From Paenalicyclobacillus ferrooxydans (GTDB taxonomy: Bacteria > Bacillota > Bacilli > Alicyclobacillales > Alicyclobacillaceae): a stretch of DNA of 64,000 nucleotides. The translations under genes and the position numbers were made by a program. The notes beneath the pieces were generated by a model, which saw only the letters and a program-made list of their open reading frames with translations, ran no database searches and was not told the origin of the DNA. Positions within the stretch are counted from its first letter, which is position 1, and the number at the start of each line of letters is the position of its first letter. The stretch covers positions 1 through 64,000 of the forward strand of contig NZ_LJCO01000069.1 of NCBI RefSeq assembly GCF_001399675.1. The letters are read 5' to 3'. This document shows positions 36,021 through 45,728 of this stretch, in pieces.

Positions 36021-37964
36021 TTGGCAAAGCAAACAGCTCAGTACGGCAGTTGGAAGTCACCGATCACCTCCGATCTAATTGTGCAAGGCACCATCAGTTT
36101 TGAGCAAGTCCTTGTAGATGGACTCGATATCTACTGGATTGAGAGCCGTCCGGCTGAAGGCGGTCGCAGCGTCGTCATGCGACAAAACGCCTCTGGTCAA
36201 GTGGAAGAACTAACCCCGCAACCATTTAACGCTCGCGACCGAGTTCATGAATATGGCGGCGGCGCTGTTGCAATCCGCGACGGCATCGTCTATTTCTCCA
36301 ACTTTGCAGATAACCACCTTTATGTTCGCGATCGCGATGGAAACATTCACGCACTCACACAAGACTCCAAAATGCGTTACGCAGACGGGCAAATCGATGT
36401 CGCTCGGGGCCGTTGGATCGGTGTTCGCGAAGACCACACCAAATCCGATATCTTCGCAGAGAACACCATTGTCGCCGTAAATACAGACGGCAGCGGCGAG
36501 ACAGTCCTAGTCTCAGGAAACGACTTCTATGCTTTCCCGCGGATCAGTCCCGACGGCACACAGTTGGCCTTCATCACCTGGCATCACCCCAACATGCCTT
36601 GGGATGAGACAGAACTCTGGACAGGCAAATTCGCAGCAGACGGCACCTTAACCGACCTGACGAAGGTTGCCGGCGTGAAAAACGAATCCATTCTCCAACC
36701 CAAATGGGCACCAAATGGTCAGTTGTATTACATATCAGACGAGAGCAATTGGTGGAATATCAAGCGGATCACAGACGGTAAGTTGGAGACCGTTGTCGCC
36801 ATGGATGCAGAGTTCACCTCCCCCAACTGGGCGTTCGGCCAATCCGACTATGACTTTATCGATGCTTCGACCATCATCTGTGACTACACACAGAACGGGA
36901 AATGGTACTTGGCACAAATCGATACCCAATCCGGTGCACTCAAACCTGTCGCAAGCGAATACACATCCTTCAGTTCCATCCGTACAGATGGGGAACGGGT
37001 TGTGTTTTTAGCGGGATCGCCAACGAGTTTCCGCGTCGTTGTGACCACCAACGTGGACGGGTCAAACCCGACTGTCTTGCGGAAGTCTTCAGAGGTTCAA
37101 GTCGATCCCGATTACCTCTCCATCCCGGAATCCATTGAATTCCCAACGGAGAACGGGAAGACGGCGCATGGTATCTACTACCGCCCAAAGAACCCGGACT
37201 TTACTGCACCGGAAGGTGAAAAGCCGCCGCTGCTTGTCCATGTGCACGGGGGCCCGACAAGTGCCGCATCGAGTGTTTTGAGTCTGAGTACTCAGTACTG
37301 GACTAGCCGAGGGGTCGCAGTGCTCGATGTGAACTACGGTGGTTCGACTGGGTATGGGAGAGAGTATCGCGATCGCCTGAAGGGTCAGTGGGGCATTGTC
37401 GACGTGGACGATGCCGCAAACGGAGCGAAGTACCTCGGTGAACAAGGAGAGGTTGACGCAAACCGACTCGCGATCGCCGGCGGCAGTGCGGGCGGGTACA
37501 CAACCCTTGCTGCGCTTACATTCCGGGATGTGTTTAACGCGGGTGCGAGTCACTTTGGGCTGAGTGAGCTTGAGGTGTTTGCACAAGAGACCCACAAGTT
37601 TGAGTCCCGCTACATGGACAGCCTGCTTGGGCCGTATCCGGAAGCCAAAGACGTCTACTTCAATCGATCTCCCATCAATTTCACCAATCAGTTGTCTTGC
37701 CCGATCGCATTTTTCCAGGGCTTAGATGACAAGATTGTTCCACCCAACCAAGCTGAGTTGATGGTCGAAGCGCTGCGCAAGAAGAACCTGCCGGTCGCAT
37801 ATCTCGCGTTTGAAGGCGAGGGACATGGGTTCCGTCGCGCAGAAAACATTAAACGAGCACTCGACGGGGAGTTTTACTTCTATTCACGCGTGTTCGGATT
37901 TACGCCAGCGGATGACATTGAGCCTATCCACATTGAAAACATGGATGCTGAGCCCGGCAAGTAA
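36021..37964 (+). CDS. S9 family serine peptidase (acylaminoacyl-peptidase/prolyl oligopeptidase type)
   Basis: 647 residues. The first 380 or so form a beta-propeller-like region (FPRISPDGTQLAFITWHHPN). The C-terminal alpha/beta hydrolase domain has LVHVHGGPTSAA for the oxyanion region, the nucleophile elbow GGSAGGY, the catalytic Asp in GLDDKIVPPNQ and the His in GEGHGFRR. Members cut short peptides in the cytoplasm. The start is TTG 36021 with GGGGAGG seven bases upstream; ATG 36003 overlaps this site. No signal peptide is seen. Confidence 0.9.
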   Translation: MAKQTAQYGSWKSPITSDLIVQGTISFEQVLVDGLDIYWIESRPAEGGRSVVMRQNASGQVEELTPQPFNARDRVHEYGGGAVAIRDGIVYFSNFADNHLYVRDRDGNIHALTQDSKMRYADGQIDVARGRWIGVREDHTKSDIFAENTIVAVNTDGSGETVLVSGNDFYAFPRISPDGTQLAFITWHHPNMPWDETELWTGKFAADGTLTDLTKVAGVKNESILQPKWAPNGQLYYISDESNWWNIKRITDGKLETVVAMDAEFTSPNWAFGQSDYDFIDASTIICDYTQNGKWYLAQIDTQSGALKPVASEYTSFSSIRTDGERVVFLAGSPTSFRVVVTTNVDGSNPTVLRKSSEVQVDPDYLSIPESIEFPTENGKTAHGIYYRPKNPDFTAPEGEKPPLLVHVHGGPTSAASSVLSLSTQYWTSRGVAVLDVNYGGSTGYGREYRDRLKGQWGIVDVDDAANGAKYLGEQGEVDANRLAIAGGSAGGYTTLAALTFRDVFNAGASHFGLSELEVFAQETHKFESRYMDSLLGPYPEAKDVYFNRSPINFTNQLSCPIAFFQGLDDKIVPPNQAELMVEALRKKNLPVAYLAFEGEGHGFRRAENIKRALDGEFYFYSRVFGFTPADDIEPIHIENMDAEPGK

Positions 37965-37991
37965 TGTTTGATGCGGTTGTACGACCGGGTT

Positions 37992-38056
37992 GCATGACCA
38001 GACTGCATAACCAGACTGCATAACCAGACTGCATAACCAGACTGCATGACCGAGTT
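37992..38056 (+). repeat. 13-bp tandem array, about five copies, with a larger duplicated tail
   Basis: GCATAACCAGACT and close variants start at 37992, 38005, 38018, 38031 and 38044. The tail up to 38130 repeats ACTCGACGG-ATGACCAAACTGCACG about 60 nt apart. It lies between the S9 peptidase stop and pepF. Confidence 0.9.
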
Positions 38057-38224
38057 GCACACGACTCGACGGCATGACCAAACTGCACGTCCGGGTTGCA
38101 CAAGACTCGACGGGATGACCAAACTGCACGAGCTCTAGGCATCGGTTGGTATGAGGACACGTGGTTCGGGTAGAATTGTGTAGACTTGGAACTGGCTGGA
38201 TTACATCACAGAGGAGGACCCACG

Positions 38225-39919
38225 TTGAAATTTGAAGAGATGAAATACGACCGTCCAGAAATAGATCAAGTTGAAAAGCAGTTCACCGATCTGCTGACAA
38301 AGTTTCAGGCGGCAGACAGTTTTGAAGCGCAAAACAAGGCCATGAAGGAAATCAATGATCTGCGTGTGGAAGTCGAGACGATGGCGACGCTGGCCTCCGT
38401 TCGGCACAGCATCGACACGAATGATGCCTTCTACGACGCGGAGAATGACTATTTTGATGAGAACCAGCCGCGCATGCAGGCCTTGTCAACGCAGTTTTAC
38501 CGTGCACTCGTTGAGTCTCCCTACAGAGCGGAACTTGAGCAGGCGTGGGGCAAACAGTTATTCCGTTTGGCCGAGATGACCTTGAAGACGTTCGATCCGG
38601 TTATCCTCACCGACCTTCAGAAGGAAAACAAACTTTCGAGCGACTACGACAAGCTGATTGCCTCTGCAAAAATCGACTTCGAGGGGGAGGAACGCAACCT
38701 CGCGCAGATGGGGCCGTTTCTGACTTCACCGGATCGGGAAATGCGTGAACGAGCATTTGCAGCCCGTTACGCTTTCTTTGCGGAACACCAGGACGAACTC
38801 GACAACATCTATGATGGATTGGTTAAGACCCGCACGGAGTTAGCACGAAAGCTCGGTTATAAGACTTTCACGGAGCTCGGCTATACCAGGATGTCACGGT
38901 CTGACTACAACGCTGAGATGGTCGCAAACTTCCGCAAGCAGGTGGAAGAGTTCATCGTGCCTATCGCCAGCAAGTTGCGTGAACGGCAAAAAGAGCGGAT
39001 CGGCGTAGATAGACTGAGATTCTACGACGAAGGATTCAAGTTCCCATCCGGGAACCCGAAACCACATGGTGATCCGAACTGGATCGTTGAGCAAGGCAAG
39101 CGGATGTACATGGAGCTTTCACCGGAAACGGACGAGTTCTTTACGGTCATGACCGAGAACAACCTGATGGACCTCGTCAGCAAGAAGGGCAAAAACGCGG
39201 GCGGCTACTGCACCGGACTTGGCAAGTACAAGGTGCCGTTCATCTTCTCGAACTTTAACGGGACTTTCGGGGACGTCACGGTCTTGACGCACGAAGCTGG
39301 ACACGCATTCCAGGGCTACAGCAGCCGCCACTTTGAGCTGCCGGAGTACGGTTTCCCGACGATGGAATCGGCCGAGATCCACTCCATGAGCATGGAGTTC
39401 TTCACCTGGCCGTGGATGGACCTGTTCTTTGAAGAGGAGACGGAGAAGTTCAAGTTTATGCACCTGGCAGACGCCCTGTTGTTCATTCCGTACGGAGTTG
39501 CAGTTGACGAATTCCAACACTTCGTCTACGAGAATCCGGACGTGTCACCGGCCGAACGGCGGGCAGCCTGGCGACGCATTGAGAAGAAGTACCTGCCGCA
39601 TCGGGACTACGAGGGCAACGACTACCTCGAGAGCGGGGCGTTCTGGCACCAACAGGGCCACATCTTTGGTGTGCCATTCTACTACATTGACTACACGCTG
39701 GCTCAGATTTGTGCCTTCCAGTTCTGGAAGAAGGCAAACGAAGACCGTGAAGCGGCATGGGCTGACTACCTGAACCTGTGTAAACAGGGCGGCAGCAAGT
39801 CGTTCCTGGAGTTGGTTCAGATCGCAAACCTCATCTCGCCATTTGAGTCGGGGTGTGTGGAATCCGTCATCGGCGATATCGAAGCCTGGCTCGACAGCGT
39901 CGACGACAGCAAGCTGTAA
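38225..39919 (+). CDS. M3 family oligoendopeptidase (PepF-like)
   Basis: 564 residues, mostly helical. The zinc motif is HEAGH (in LTHEAGHAFQGYSS) with the downstream Glu in MESAEIHSMSMEFF, as in M3 thimet-type peptidases. These degrade short peptides in the cytoplasm. The start is TTG 38225, with GAGGAGG upstream. The C-terminus has SGAFWHQQGHIFGVPFYYIDYTLAQI, a family-conserved block. Together with pepP and the S9 enzyme it makes three peptidase genes within 7 kb, each separated by repeats and probably transcribed separately. Confidence 0.93.
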   Translation: MKFEEMKYDRPEIDQVEKQFTDLLTKFQAADSFEAQNKAMKEINDLRVEVETMATLASVRHSIDTNDAFYDAENDYFDENQPRMQALSTQFYRALVESPYRAELEQAWGKQLFRLAEMTLKTFDPVILTDLQKENKLSSDYDKLIASAKIDFEGEERNLAQMGPFLTSPDREMRERAFAARYAFFAEHQDELDNIYDGLVKTRTELARKLGYKTFTELGYTRMSRSDYNAEMVANFRKQVEEFIVPIASKLRERQKERIGVDRLRFYDEGFKFPSGNPKPHGDPNWIVEQGKRMYMELSPETDEFFTVMTENNLMDLVSKKGKNAGGYCTGLGKYKVPFIFSNFNGTFGDVTVLTHEAGHAFQGYSSRHFELPEYGFPTMESAEIHSMSMEFFTWPWMDLFFEEETEKFKFMHLADALLFIPYGVAVDEFQHFVYENPDVSPAERRAAWRRIEKKYLPHRDYEGNDYLESGAFWHQQGHIFGVPFYYIDYTLAQICAFQFWKKANEDREAAWADYLNLCKQGGSKSFLELVQIANLISPFESGCVESVIGDIEAWLDSVDDSKL

Positions 39920-40000
39920 GGATAGCGGACAACGACATTTTGGGCCTTGTTCTTAGTCTTTTGCCTGTGCCTCTTGTCGTGCGCTGGATGACGCGCGGAG

Positions 40001-40092
40001 CAAGGACAAAGGTTCAGAGACAAGGACTAGGCTTCAGAGGCAAGGACAATGCTTCAGAGGCAAGGACAATGCTTCAGAGGCAAGGACTAGGC
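40001..40092 (+). repeat. 20-bp tandem array, about 4.5 copies
   Basis: CAAGGACAATGCTTCAGAGG and close variants start at 40001, 40021, 40041, 40061 and 40081. It lies between the pepF stop and its terminator. Confidence 0.95.
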
Positions 40093-40127
40093 CGAACGCA
40101 AGTTTTAGAATAGAAATCAATGAGGAA

Positions 40128-40158
40128 TAACCCGCCAATGGCGGGTTAAACCTTTTTT
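40128..40158 (+). terminator. Rho-independent terminator after pepF
   Basis: TAACCCGCC and GGCGGGTTA pair perfectly (9 bp, AAT loop), followed by AACCTTTTTTC. Confidence 0.85.
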
Positions 40159-40159
40159 C

Positions 40160-40632
40160 GGGGGCTTTCCTTCCCGAGCGACGGAGCCGATGAGGCTCGC
40201 AGCAGTATTTAGGGGACTATGGCTTCAACGAAGGGAAGATTTGTTCCTTACTCGCTGGCTTTGAGCATCACGTTACGAAACAACGAACCAAATTTCCTTT
40301 GTTCGGTCCTGCTGCCCCAAATCGAGGTAGAGATAGCGTCACAAGGGACAGTTTGTACTCTAATTCGAAGCGCAGGCTGGAATTTCAGGCAACAGAGGAA
40401 GTTTTGTTCGCTATCCTCATGTGGCGTGGTGACACTGTGCGCTGGACACACAACAGTGGACGTTTTGTACGCTGCTGCCACGACTGCCGCCACGGCCATC
40501 CACGACTGCCGCCACGGCCATGCACAATTCATTCAGGTACGACATTGTGCCTCTGTGCCCATCGACTTCCATATGGGCCAGCCTCTCAACCCACTCCGGG
40601 TCGCCCTTCGTGCCCCCCGATTGATATGCTGT
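40160..40632. other. Gene-free stretch with degenerate TTTGT motif repeats
   Basis: No coding frame with a ribosome site is visible. A loose motif (GA-A-TTTTGT-C followed by a C/T-rich stretch) recurs five times about 50-60 nt apart, near 40241, 40300, 40352, 40402 and 40463. A 19-nt segment (GACTGCCGCCACGGCCAT) is duplicated at about 40483-40520. It lies downstream of the lipoprotein gene on the minus strand and may be decayed repeat DNA. Confidence 0.4.
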
Positions 40633-41436
40633 CTACTGCGCCACTTTGATGGTGAACTGCTGCGTGAAGCTCCGCGACCCAAACTGCACTGTAAGGGTTA
40701 CTTTATCGGTGCCTGGGTTCGCCAGCGTTGTTGTGCCGCTGAAGGCTCGGTTTTGATTGGACAAGCCGATGGTTTGATTCACGCCGTTCCCGAAGATTTG
40801 AACTGTCCCAGTTGGGGGCGTACCACCGAAGGGACCACCGGTTCGATTCCCGATCCGATTCCCTCCACCGTAGCCTCCTCGGTATCCACCGGTGCGGTTG
40901 CCGGTGGATCCGGCAGCTGCTCCAACCGAGTTCCCAGTGCGAGGGCCCATGTAACCGGGATGACCTGTACGGGGGCTCCGATTTGCAAACTGCATCGAAA
41001 ACGTCATGGTAAACTGCTTGCCAGCTGACAGGCTTGTTGGGTTTGTCTTCATGACAAATGTCGGTTTAAAGTTGGCGTCCCTGCGAAAGCCTGAACCAGT
41101 TGCATTTTGGGCAGCCTGTCCTGTCTGTGCTGCTGAAGCCTGTCCCGTGGTGTTGGCACTGGCACTGCTTCCGCACCCCGCAAGACTGAATACGACAGCC
41201 ACAGCTGCCATCCCCGTAACAAGCTTTCTGATCTTTGACCGACCCGAATTGCCAACTCCACTACGAACCGCATCGCCAACCCTATCTCCAACTGTGCCGG
41301 CAACTGTATTGGCAACTGTATTGGCAACTGTACCGGCAACCGTATCGTAAACTGTATCGCCAGCTCTATTGCGAGCGCCACGCCGAATTCTATTCATGAC
41401 CCCATGCAGAGTGCCCTTTGTTGCAGTTGATTTCAT
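40633..41436 (-). CDS. Gly/Asn-rich lipoprotein with a repetitive extension before its signal peptide
   Basis: 267 residues. A lipoprotein signal (KLVTGMAAVAVVFSLAGCGSS, lipobox SLAGC) begins only at about residue 70. Before it is an unusual segment of repeats (DTVAGTVANTVANTVAGTV) encoded by a 15-bp tandem run. After the lipobox come a Ser/Ala/Gln linker, a beta-rich domain (FKPTFVMKTNPTSLSAGKQF), a Gly/Arg/Asn-rich middle (GGYRGGYGGGNRIGNRTGG) and a C-terminal beta segment that ends in QFTIKVAQ. The start at 41436 has AAGGAG 12 bases upstream. An internal start nearer the signal would be more usual but has no clear site. The function is unknown, probably at the outer face of the membrane. 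Confidence 0.65.
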   Translation of the reverse strand: MKSTATKGTLHGVMNRIRRGARNRAGDTVYDTVAGTVANTVANTVAGTVGDRVGDAVRSGVGNSGRSKIRKLVTGMAAVAVVFSLAGCGSSASANTTGQASAAQTGQAAQNATGSGFRRDANFKPTFVMKTNPTSLSAGKQFTMTFSMQFANRSPRTGHPGYMGPRTGNSVGAAAGSTGNRTGGYRGGYGGGNRIGNRTGGPFGGTPPTGTVQIFGNGVNQTIGLSNQNRAFSGTTTLANPGTDKVTLTVQFGSRSFTQQFTIKVAQ

Positions 41437-41688
41437 CGTCGTCCCAGTCTCCTTAGTTTAGATCTACCCACTTTCTAAATAGATTTTAGGACATCACGTA
41501 TGGAGCATTTATGCCGAATATATCTCAGTTTTGTGATAGACGGAGGTTTCGTTCCATGACCGAACTTAAGCATGCAGCAGGGTCCAGCAGCGGTTACAGG
41601 TTGACAACATTCTGAAATCTGATATCCTGACCCTAACTAAATAGTGAGATCGTGTCTGTCTGGCTTATGCCAGACCACCTCTTATCAC

Positions 41689-41859
41689 GAGAAGCCGAGG
41701 GACTGACCCAGTGACGCTTCGGCAACCAGTGTCTACGAGAACTCGCAGGCGCCCGGTGCCAATTTCAGAGGATCTCAGGTCAGATCCGAAGATGAGAAGT
41801 TGACGCGCCCAAATCTACGGATGAAGGCCTCTTCTCTCTTTTGAGGGAAGGGCTTTTTT
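41689..41859 (+). ncRNA. SAM-I riboswitch (S-box) with terminator, upstream of metH
   Basis: The aptamer (about 41689-41800) has the conserved S-box core: CTTATCACGAGAAGCCGAGG, GACTGACCC, GCTTCGGCAACC, CGGTGCCAATTTCAG and the closing GATGAGAAG. The expression platform is a hairpin at 41827-41853 (GCCTCTTCTCTC paired with GAGGGAAGGGC) followed by TTTTTTG. With SAM bound the terminator should form and shut off metH and the downstream gene. Just upstream, GTCTGGC-TTAT-GCCAGAC makes a small separate hairpin. Confidence 0.96.
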
Positions 41860-41938
41860 GTATGGGATCACGTAAGTACGTTTGTATGGGATCACGTAAG
41901 CACATAGACATCGTTTATAAATAGAGAGGAACGTAGAG

Positions 41939-44900
41939 ATGAGTCAGGAACTGAACCAACCGAACCAACCGAGCCGAACGCACCAAAGTGAATCGCACCG
42001 CCAGCCGGACCACAGGGAAGCTCAGGATCCTCAAACTGCGAAGAGCCAGCCGCCACAACCGTCGCAGCAATCTCAAGCTGCGACGACTCCGTCCGAACCA
42101 CAGCACCCGCACCTCAAGGTCGGCGCCGTCCACCCCATGATGGAGGGCGGACTGAGACTTAAAGAGGCCATCGCCAGCCGCATCCTTATCCTGGACGGTG
42201 CGATGGGCACCATGATTCAGCAACTCGACCTCACGGAAGCGGACTTTGGCGGGCCCCAGTACGACGGCTGCAACGAGTACCTCGTCCACACAAAGCCGAA
42301 AGCCATCCGTGCCATCCACGATGCGTACCTCGACGCGGGGGCCGACATCATCTCGACCGATACCTTTGGCGGCACGCCGCTGGTGCTTGCCGAGTACGGC
42401 CTTGAAGACCAAGCGGAGCAACTCAATCAAACGGCTGCTGAACTCGCTCGCAAAGTCGCGGACGCCGTCTCCACACCGGAGTGGCCGCGCTTTGTGGCTG
42501 GTTCTATGGGGCCTACCACGAAGAGTCTGTCTGTCACTGGCGGTGCCACATTCGATGAGCTCGCAGAGTCCTACCGGGTACAAGTCCGCGGCTTGCTGAG
42601 AGGCGGCGTCGACGTGCTCCTGCTCGAGACCTCCCAGGACATGCTGAACGTCAAGGCAGCCAGTGAGGGCATTCGCCAAGCCTTCGCCGATCTCGCTTTA
42701 TCCGTCCCGGTCATCATCTCCGGCACGATTGAGCCGATGGGCACCACCCTTGGCGGCCAGAACATCGAGGCCTTCTACCTCTCCGTCGAGCACCTGCACC
42801 CGCTCGCCGTCGGCCTCAACTGTGCTACGGGGCCCGAGTTTATGCGCGATCACATCCGCACCTTGTCCGGCCTCGCGGAGTCTGGTGTGAGCTGCTATCC
42901 AAACGCAGGCCTGCCGGACGAGAACGGCCACTACCACGAGACCCCGGCAGCCTTCGCCACGAAAGTCGCCGACTTTGCGAAGGCCGGCTGGCTGAACCTG
43001 GCCGGCGGTTGCTGCGGAACCACGCCGGATCACATCCGGGCGCTCCGTCAGGCGCTCGGTGGCATCGCCCCGCGCACACTGCCACCGGCGCATACCCACG
43101 CTGTCTCAGGGCTTGAACCAGTGTACCTGGAAGACGACAACCGCCCCGTGCTCGTGGGGGAGCGGACAAACGTCATCGGATCGCGCAAGTTTAGAAAGCT
43201 CATCGCCGCCAAAGACTACGAGACCGCCGCCGAGGTGGCACGTGCGCAAGTCCGGTCTGGCGCGCAGGTTGTGGACGTCTGCCTGGCCGATCCCGATTCC
43301 GACGAAGTCGCCGACATGGCCGCCTTCTTGCCGCATGTGGTGCGGAAGGTGAAGGTGCCGTTCATGATCGACTCGACCGACGCAAACGTGGTGGAAACGG
43401 CGCTCAAGATGATCCAGGGCAAAGCCATCATCAACTCGACCAACCTCGAGGACGGGGAGCCGCGGCTCGCTCGGTTCGCCGGGTTGGCGAAACAGTACGG
43501 CGCAGCTCTGGTGGTCGGCACGATTGACGAAAAGGGCATGGCCGTCACCCGCAAACGAAAACTCGAAGTGGCGCTCCGCAGCTACGACCTGCTCGTACAC
43601 AAGTACGGCATTGCTCCGTCAGATATCATTTTCGATCCGCTCACCTTCCCCTGTGGGACTGGGGATGAGAACTATATCGGATCGGCCAGGGAGACGGTGG
43701 AAGGCATCCGCCTGCTGCGGGATCGTCTGCCTGAGTGCCCGACCATCCTCGGCGTGAGTAACGTCTCCTTTGGCCTGCCGCCTGCCGGCCGCGAGGTGCT
43801 GAACTCCGTCTTCCTCTACGAATGCACAAAGGCGGGACTGGGTTACGCCATCGTCAACGCCGAGAAGCTCGAACGCTACGCGTCGATTCCAGAACATGAG
43901 AAGAAGCTGGCTGAGCGTCTGTTGTTTGAGACGAGTGATGCGTTGGTTGCCGAGTTCACCGCTTTTTACCGCGACAAACCGAAAGAGCCCCCCATCGAGA
44001 AGGCCTCGCTGCCGCTCGATGAGCGACTTGCTCGGTGTGTCGTTGACGGCACGAAAGAAGGGCTGATTGACGATCTCGATGAGGCCTTGAAAGCGAGGTC
44101 GCCGCTCGAAGTCATCAACGGGCCCTTGATGGACGGGATGAATGAAGTTGGCCGACTGTTCAACAACAATGAGCTGATTGTCGCTGAAGTCTTGCAGAGT
44201 GCCGAAGTGATGAAGGCAGCGGTCGCCTACCTGGAGCCGAAGATGGAGAAGTCGGAGAGCGCCAACAAGGGAACGGTGCTCCTCGCAACGGTCAAAGGTG
44301 ACGTGCACGATATTGGGAAAAACCTCGTCGAGATCATCCTTGCGAACAACGGGTTCAAGGTGGTCAACCTCGGGATCAAGGTGCCGCCAAACGAGCTCAT
44401 CGAGGCCGCGCATGAGCACAAGCCGGACATGATTGGTCTGTCGGGACTGCTCGTGAAATCAGCGCAGCAGATGGTTATCACAGCCGAAGACCTGACGAGT
44501 GCAGGTGTCGATGTACCGGTGTTGGTTGGCGGTGCAGCCCTGACGAAGAAGTTTTCGTACACGCGGATTCAACCGGCGTACAAGGGCTCCATCGTCTATG
44601 CGAAGGACGCCATGGAGGGACTCGCGTACGCCAACAGGCTGGTCAGCGGGGATGCCGCACGCGCAGAGCTCACAGAGCAGTTGGCCCGTGAGCAGGCGGA
44701 GATGGCAGCACGAGATGTATTGAAAGTCAGCCCGGAAGGGGACGGTGCACGAGGTGATAAGCCGCATGTATCCGATATCTCGCGGACTGCCCCGGTCTTT
44801 ACGCCACCTGACCTCACGCGCCATGTCCTGCGGGAGATTCCGCTGTCTTATATCCGGCCGTACTTGAATCTACAGATGTTGCTCGGAAAACACCTTGGCT

Positions 44901-45697
44901 TGACGGGGAATGTGGAGAAGCGCTTGGCGGAAGGCGATGAGAAGGCTGTCGAGTTGCTCGAACTGGTCGACGATCTGATTCGACAGGGCGCAGCCGACGG
45001 CTTCCTGAAGGTGAGTGCAGTCTATCAGTTCTTCCCGGCTGTGGCATCCGGAGATGAAGTATTGATTCTCCATCCGGAGGATGTTGCAGAAGCCGGACTG
45101 GGGGCCGGACGAAAAGTCGGATCAGAAGCTGCCGCTGAATCTGGCGCACAATCTGGCGCTGAATCTGGTCGCTCACTCCGTGAAGCACGGGTGCTCGAAC
45201 GGTTCCACTTCCCGCGCCAGCAAAAGGCGCCGTATCTCTGCCTGGCAGACTTCCTGCGCCCGATTGATGGCGGGGTGGTCGACTATGTGGCGATGTTGAA
45301 CGTCACCGCAGGCACAGGGGTCCGCGAAGTGGCCGAGGCGTGGAAAGCCAGTGGAGACTACCTCCGCGCACACGCCCTGCAAGCTGTGGCGCTCGAACTC
45401 GCAGAGGCGTCAGCGGAGCGGATCCACCATGTGATACGAGATGCTTGGGGCTTTCCCGATCCGCTCGAGATGACCATGCGCGAACGCTTCATTGCCCGTT
45501 ACCAAGGCATCCGAGTGTCATTCGGCTATCCGGCCTGCCCGAACCTTGACGATCAAGCCCAGTTGTTCCGACTGCTTCAGCCGTTTGACATCGGAGTGGA
45601 ACTGACGGATGGATTCATGATGGAACCCGAAGCCAGCGTCTCAGCCCTCGTGTTCTCGCATCCGGAAGCGCGCTATTTCAACGTAGACATCGGATAA
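41939..45697 (+). CDS. metH: Cobalamin-dependent methionine synthase
   Basis: 1252 residues, all four MetH modules. A homocysteine-binding domain (about 60-365) carries the zinc Cys pair GGCCGTTPDH. A pterin domain (about 385-650) has VGERTNVIGSRKF and IDSTD. The B12 domain has the cobalt-ligand motif DVHDIGKN (about residue 790). The SAM-dependent reactivation domain fills the end (VSFGYPACPNLDDQ). It transfers the methyl group of methyl-THF to homocysteine. The first 55 residues are a Gln/Pro/Ser-rich disordered extension, and a Ser/Ala/Gly-rich insert (ESGAQSGAESG) sits in the activation domain; neither is usual. It lies under the S-box and is followed by the reductase gene after 31 nt. 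Confidence 0.95.
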   Translation: MSQELNQPNQPSRTHQSESHRQPDHREAQDPQTAKSQPPQPSQQSQAATTPSEPQHPHLKVGAVHPMMEGGLRLKEAIASRILILDGAMGTMIQQLDLTEADFGGPQYDGCNEYLVHTKPKAIRAIHDAYLDAGADIISTDTFGGTPLVLAEYGLEDQAEQLNQTAAELARKVADAVSTPEWPRFVAGSMGPTTKSLSVTGGATFDELAESYRVQVRGLLRGGVDVLLLETSQDMLNVKAASEGIRQAFADLALSVPVIISGTIEPMGTTLGGQNIEAFYLSVEHLHPLAVGLNCATGPEFMRDHIRTLSGLAESGVSCYPNAGLPDENGHYHETPAAFATKVADFAKAGWLNLAGGCCGTTPDHIRALRQALGGIAPRTLPPAHTHAVSGLEPVYLEDDNRPVLVGERTNVIGSRKFRKLIAAKDYETAAEVARAQVRSGAQVVDVCLADPDSDEVADMAAFLPHVVRKVKVPFMIDSTDANVVETALKMIQGKAIINSTNLEDGEPRLARFAGLAKQYGAALVVGTIDEKGMAVTRKRKLEVALRSYDLLVHKYGIAPSDIIFDPLTFPCGTGDENYIGSARETVEGIRLLRDRLPECPTILGVSNVSFGLPPAGREVLNSVFLYECTKAGLGYAIVNAEKLERYASIPEHEKKLAERLLFETSDALVAEFTAFYRDKPKEPPIEKASLPLDERLARCVVDGTKEGLIDDLDEALKARSPLEVINGPLMDGMNEVGRLFNNNELIVAEVLQSAEVMKAAVAYLEPKMEKSESANKGTVLLATVKGDVHDIGKNLVEIILANNGFKVVNLGIKVPPNELIEAAHEHKPDMIGLSGLLVKSAQQMVITAEDLTSAGVDVPVLVGGAALTKKFSYTRIQPAYKGSIVYAKDAMEGLAYANRLVSGDAARAELTEQLAREQAEMAARDVLKVSPEGDGARGDKPHVSDISRTAPVFTPPDLTRHVLREIPLSYIRPYLNLQMLLGKHLGLTGNVEKRLAEGDEKAVELLELVDDLIRQGAADGFLKVSAVYQFFPAVASGDEVLILHPEDVAEAGLGAGRKVGSEAAAESGAQSGAESGRSLREARVLERFHFPRQQKAPYLCLADFLRPIDGGVVDYVAMLNVTAGTGVREVAEAWKASGDYLRAHALQAVALELAEASAERIHHVIRDAWGFPDPLEMTMRERFIARYQGIRVSFGYPACPNLDDQAQLFRLLQPFDIGVELTDGFMMEPEASVSALVFSHPEARYFNVDIG

Positions 45698-45728
45698 ATC
45701 GATAAACATCCAATCAGGAGGTGACATG

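Noticed and set aside
37880-38160. Minus-strand frames of the type MQSGYAVWLCSLV
   Set aside because: They are translations of the 13-bp repeat and overlap the end of the S9 peptidase gene.
40219-41028. 269-residue plus-strand frame
   Set aside because: The second half is antisense to the lipoprotein gene, there is no ribosome site, and the composition (Cys, Arg, Thr-rich) is typical of a shadow frame.
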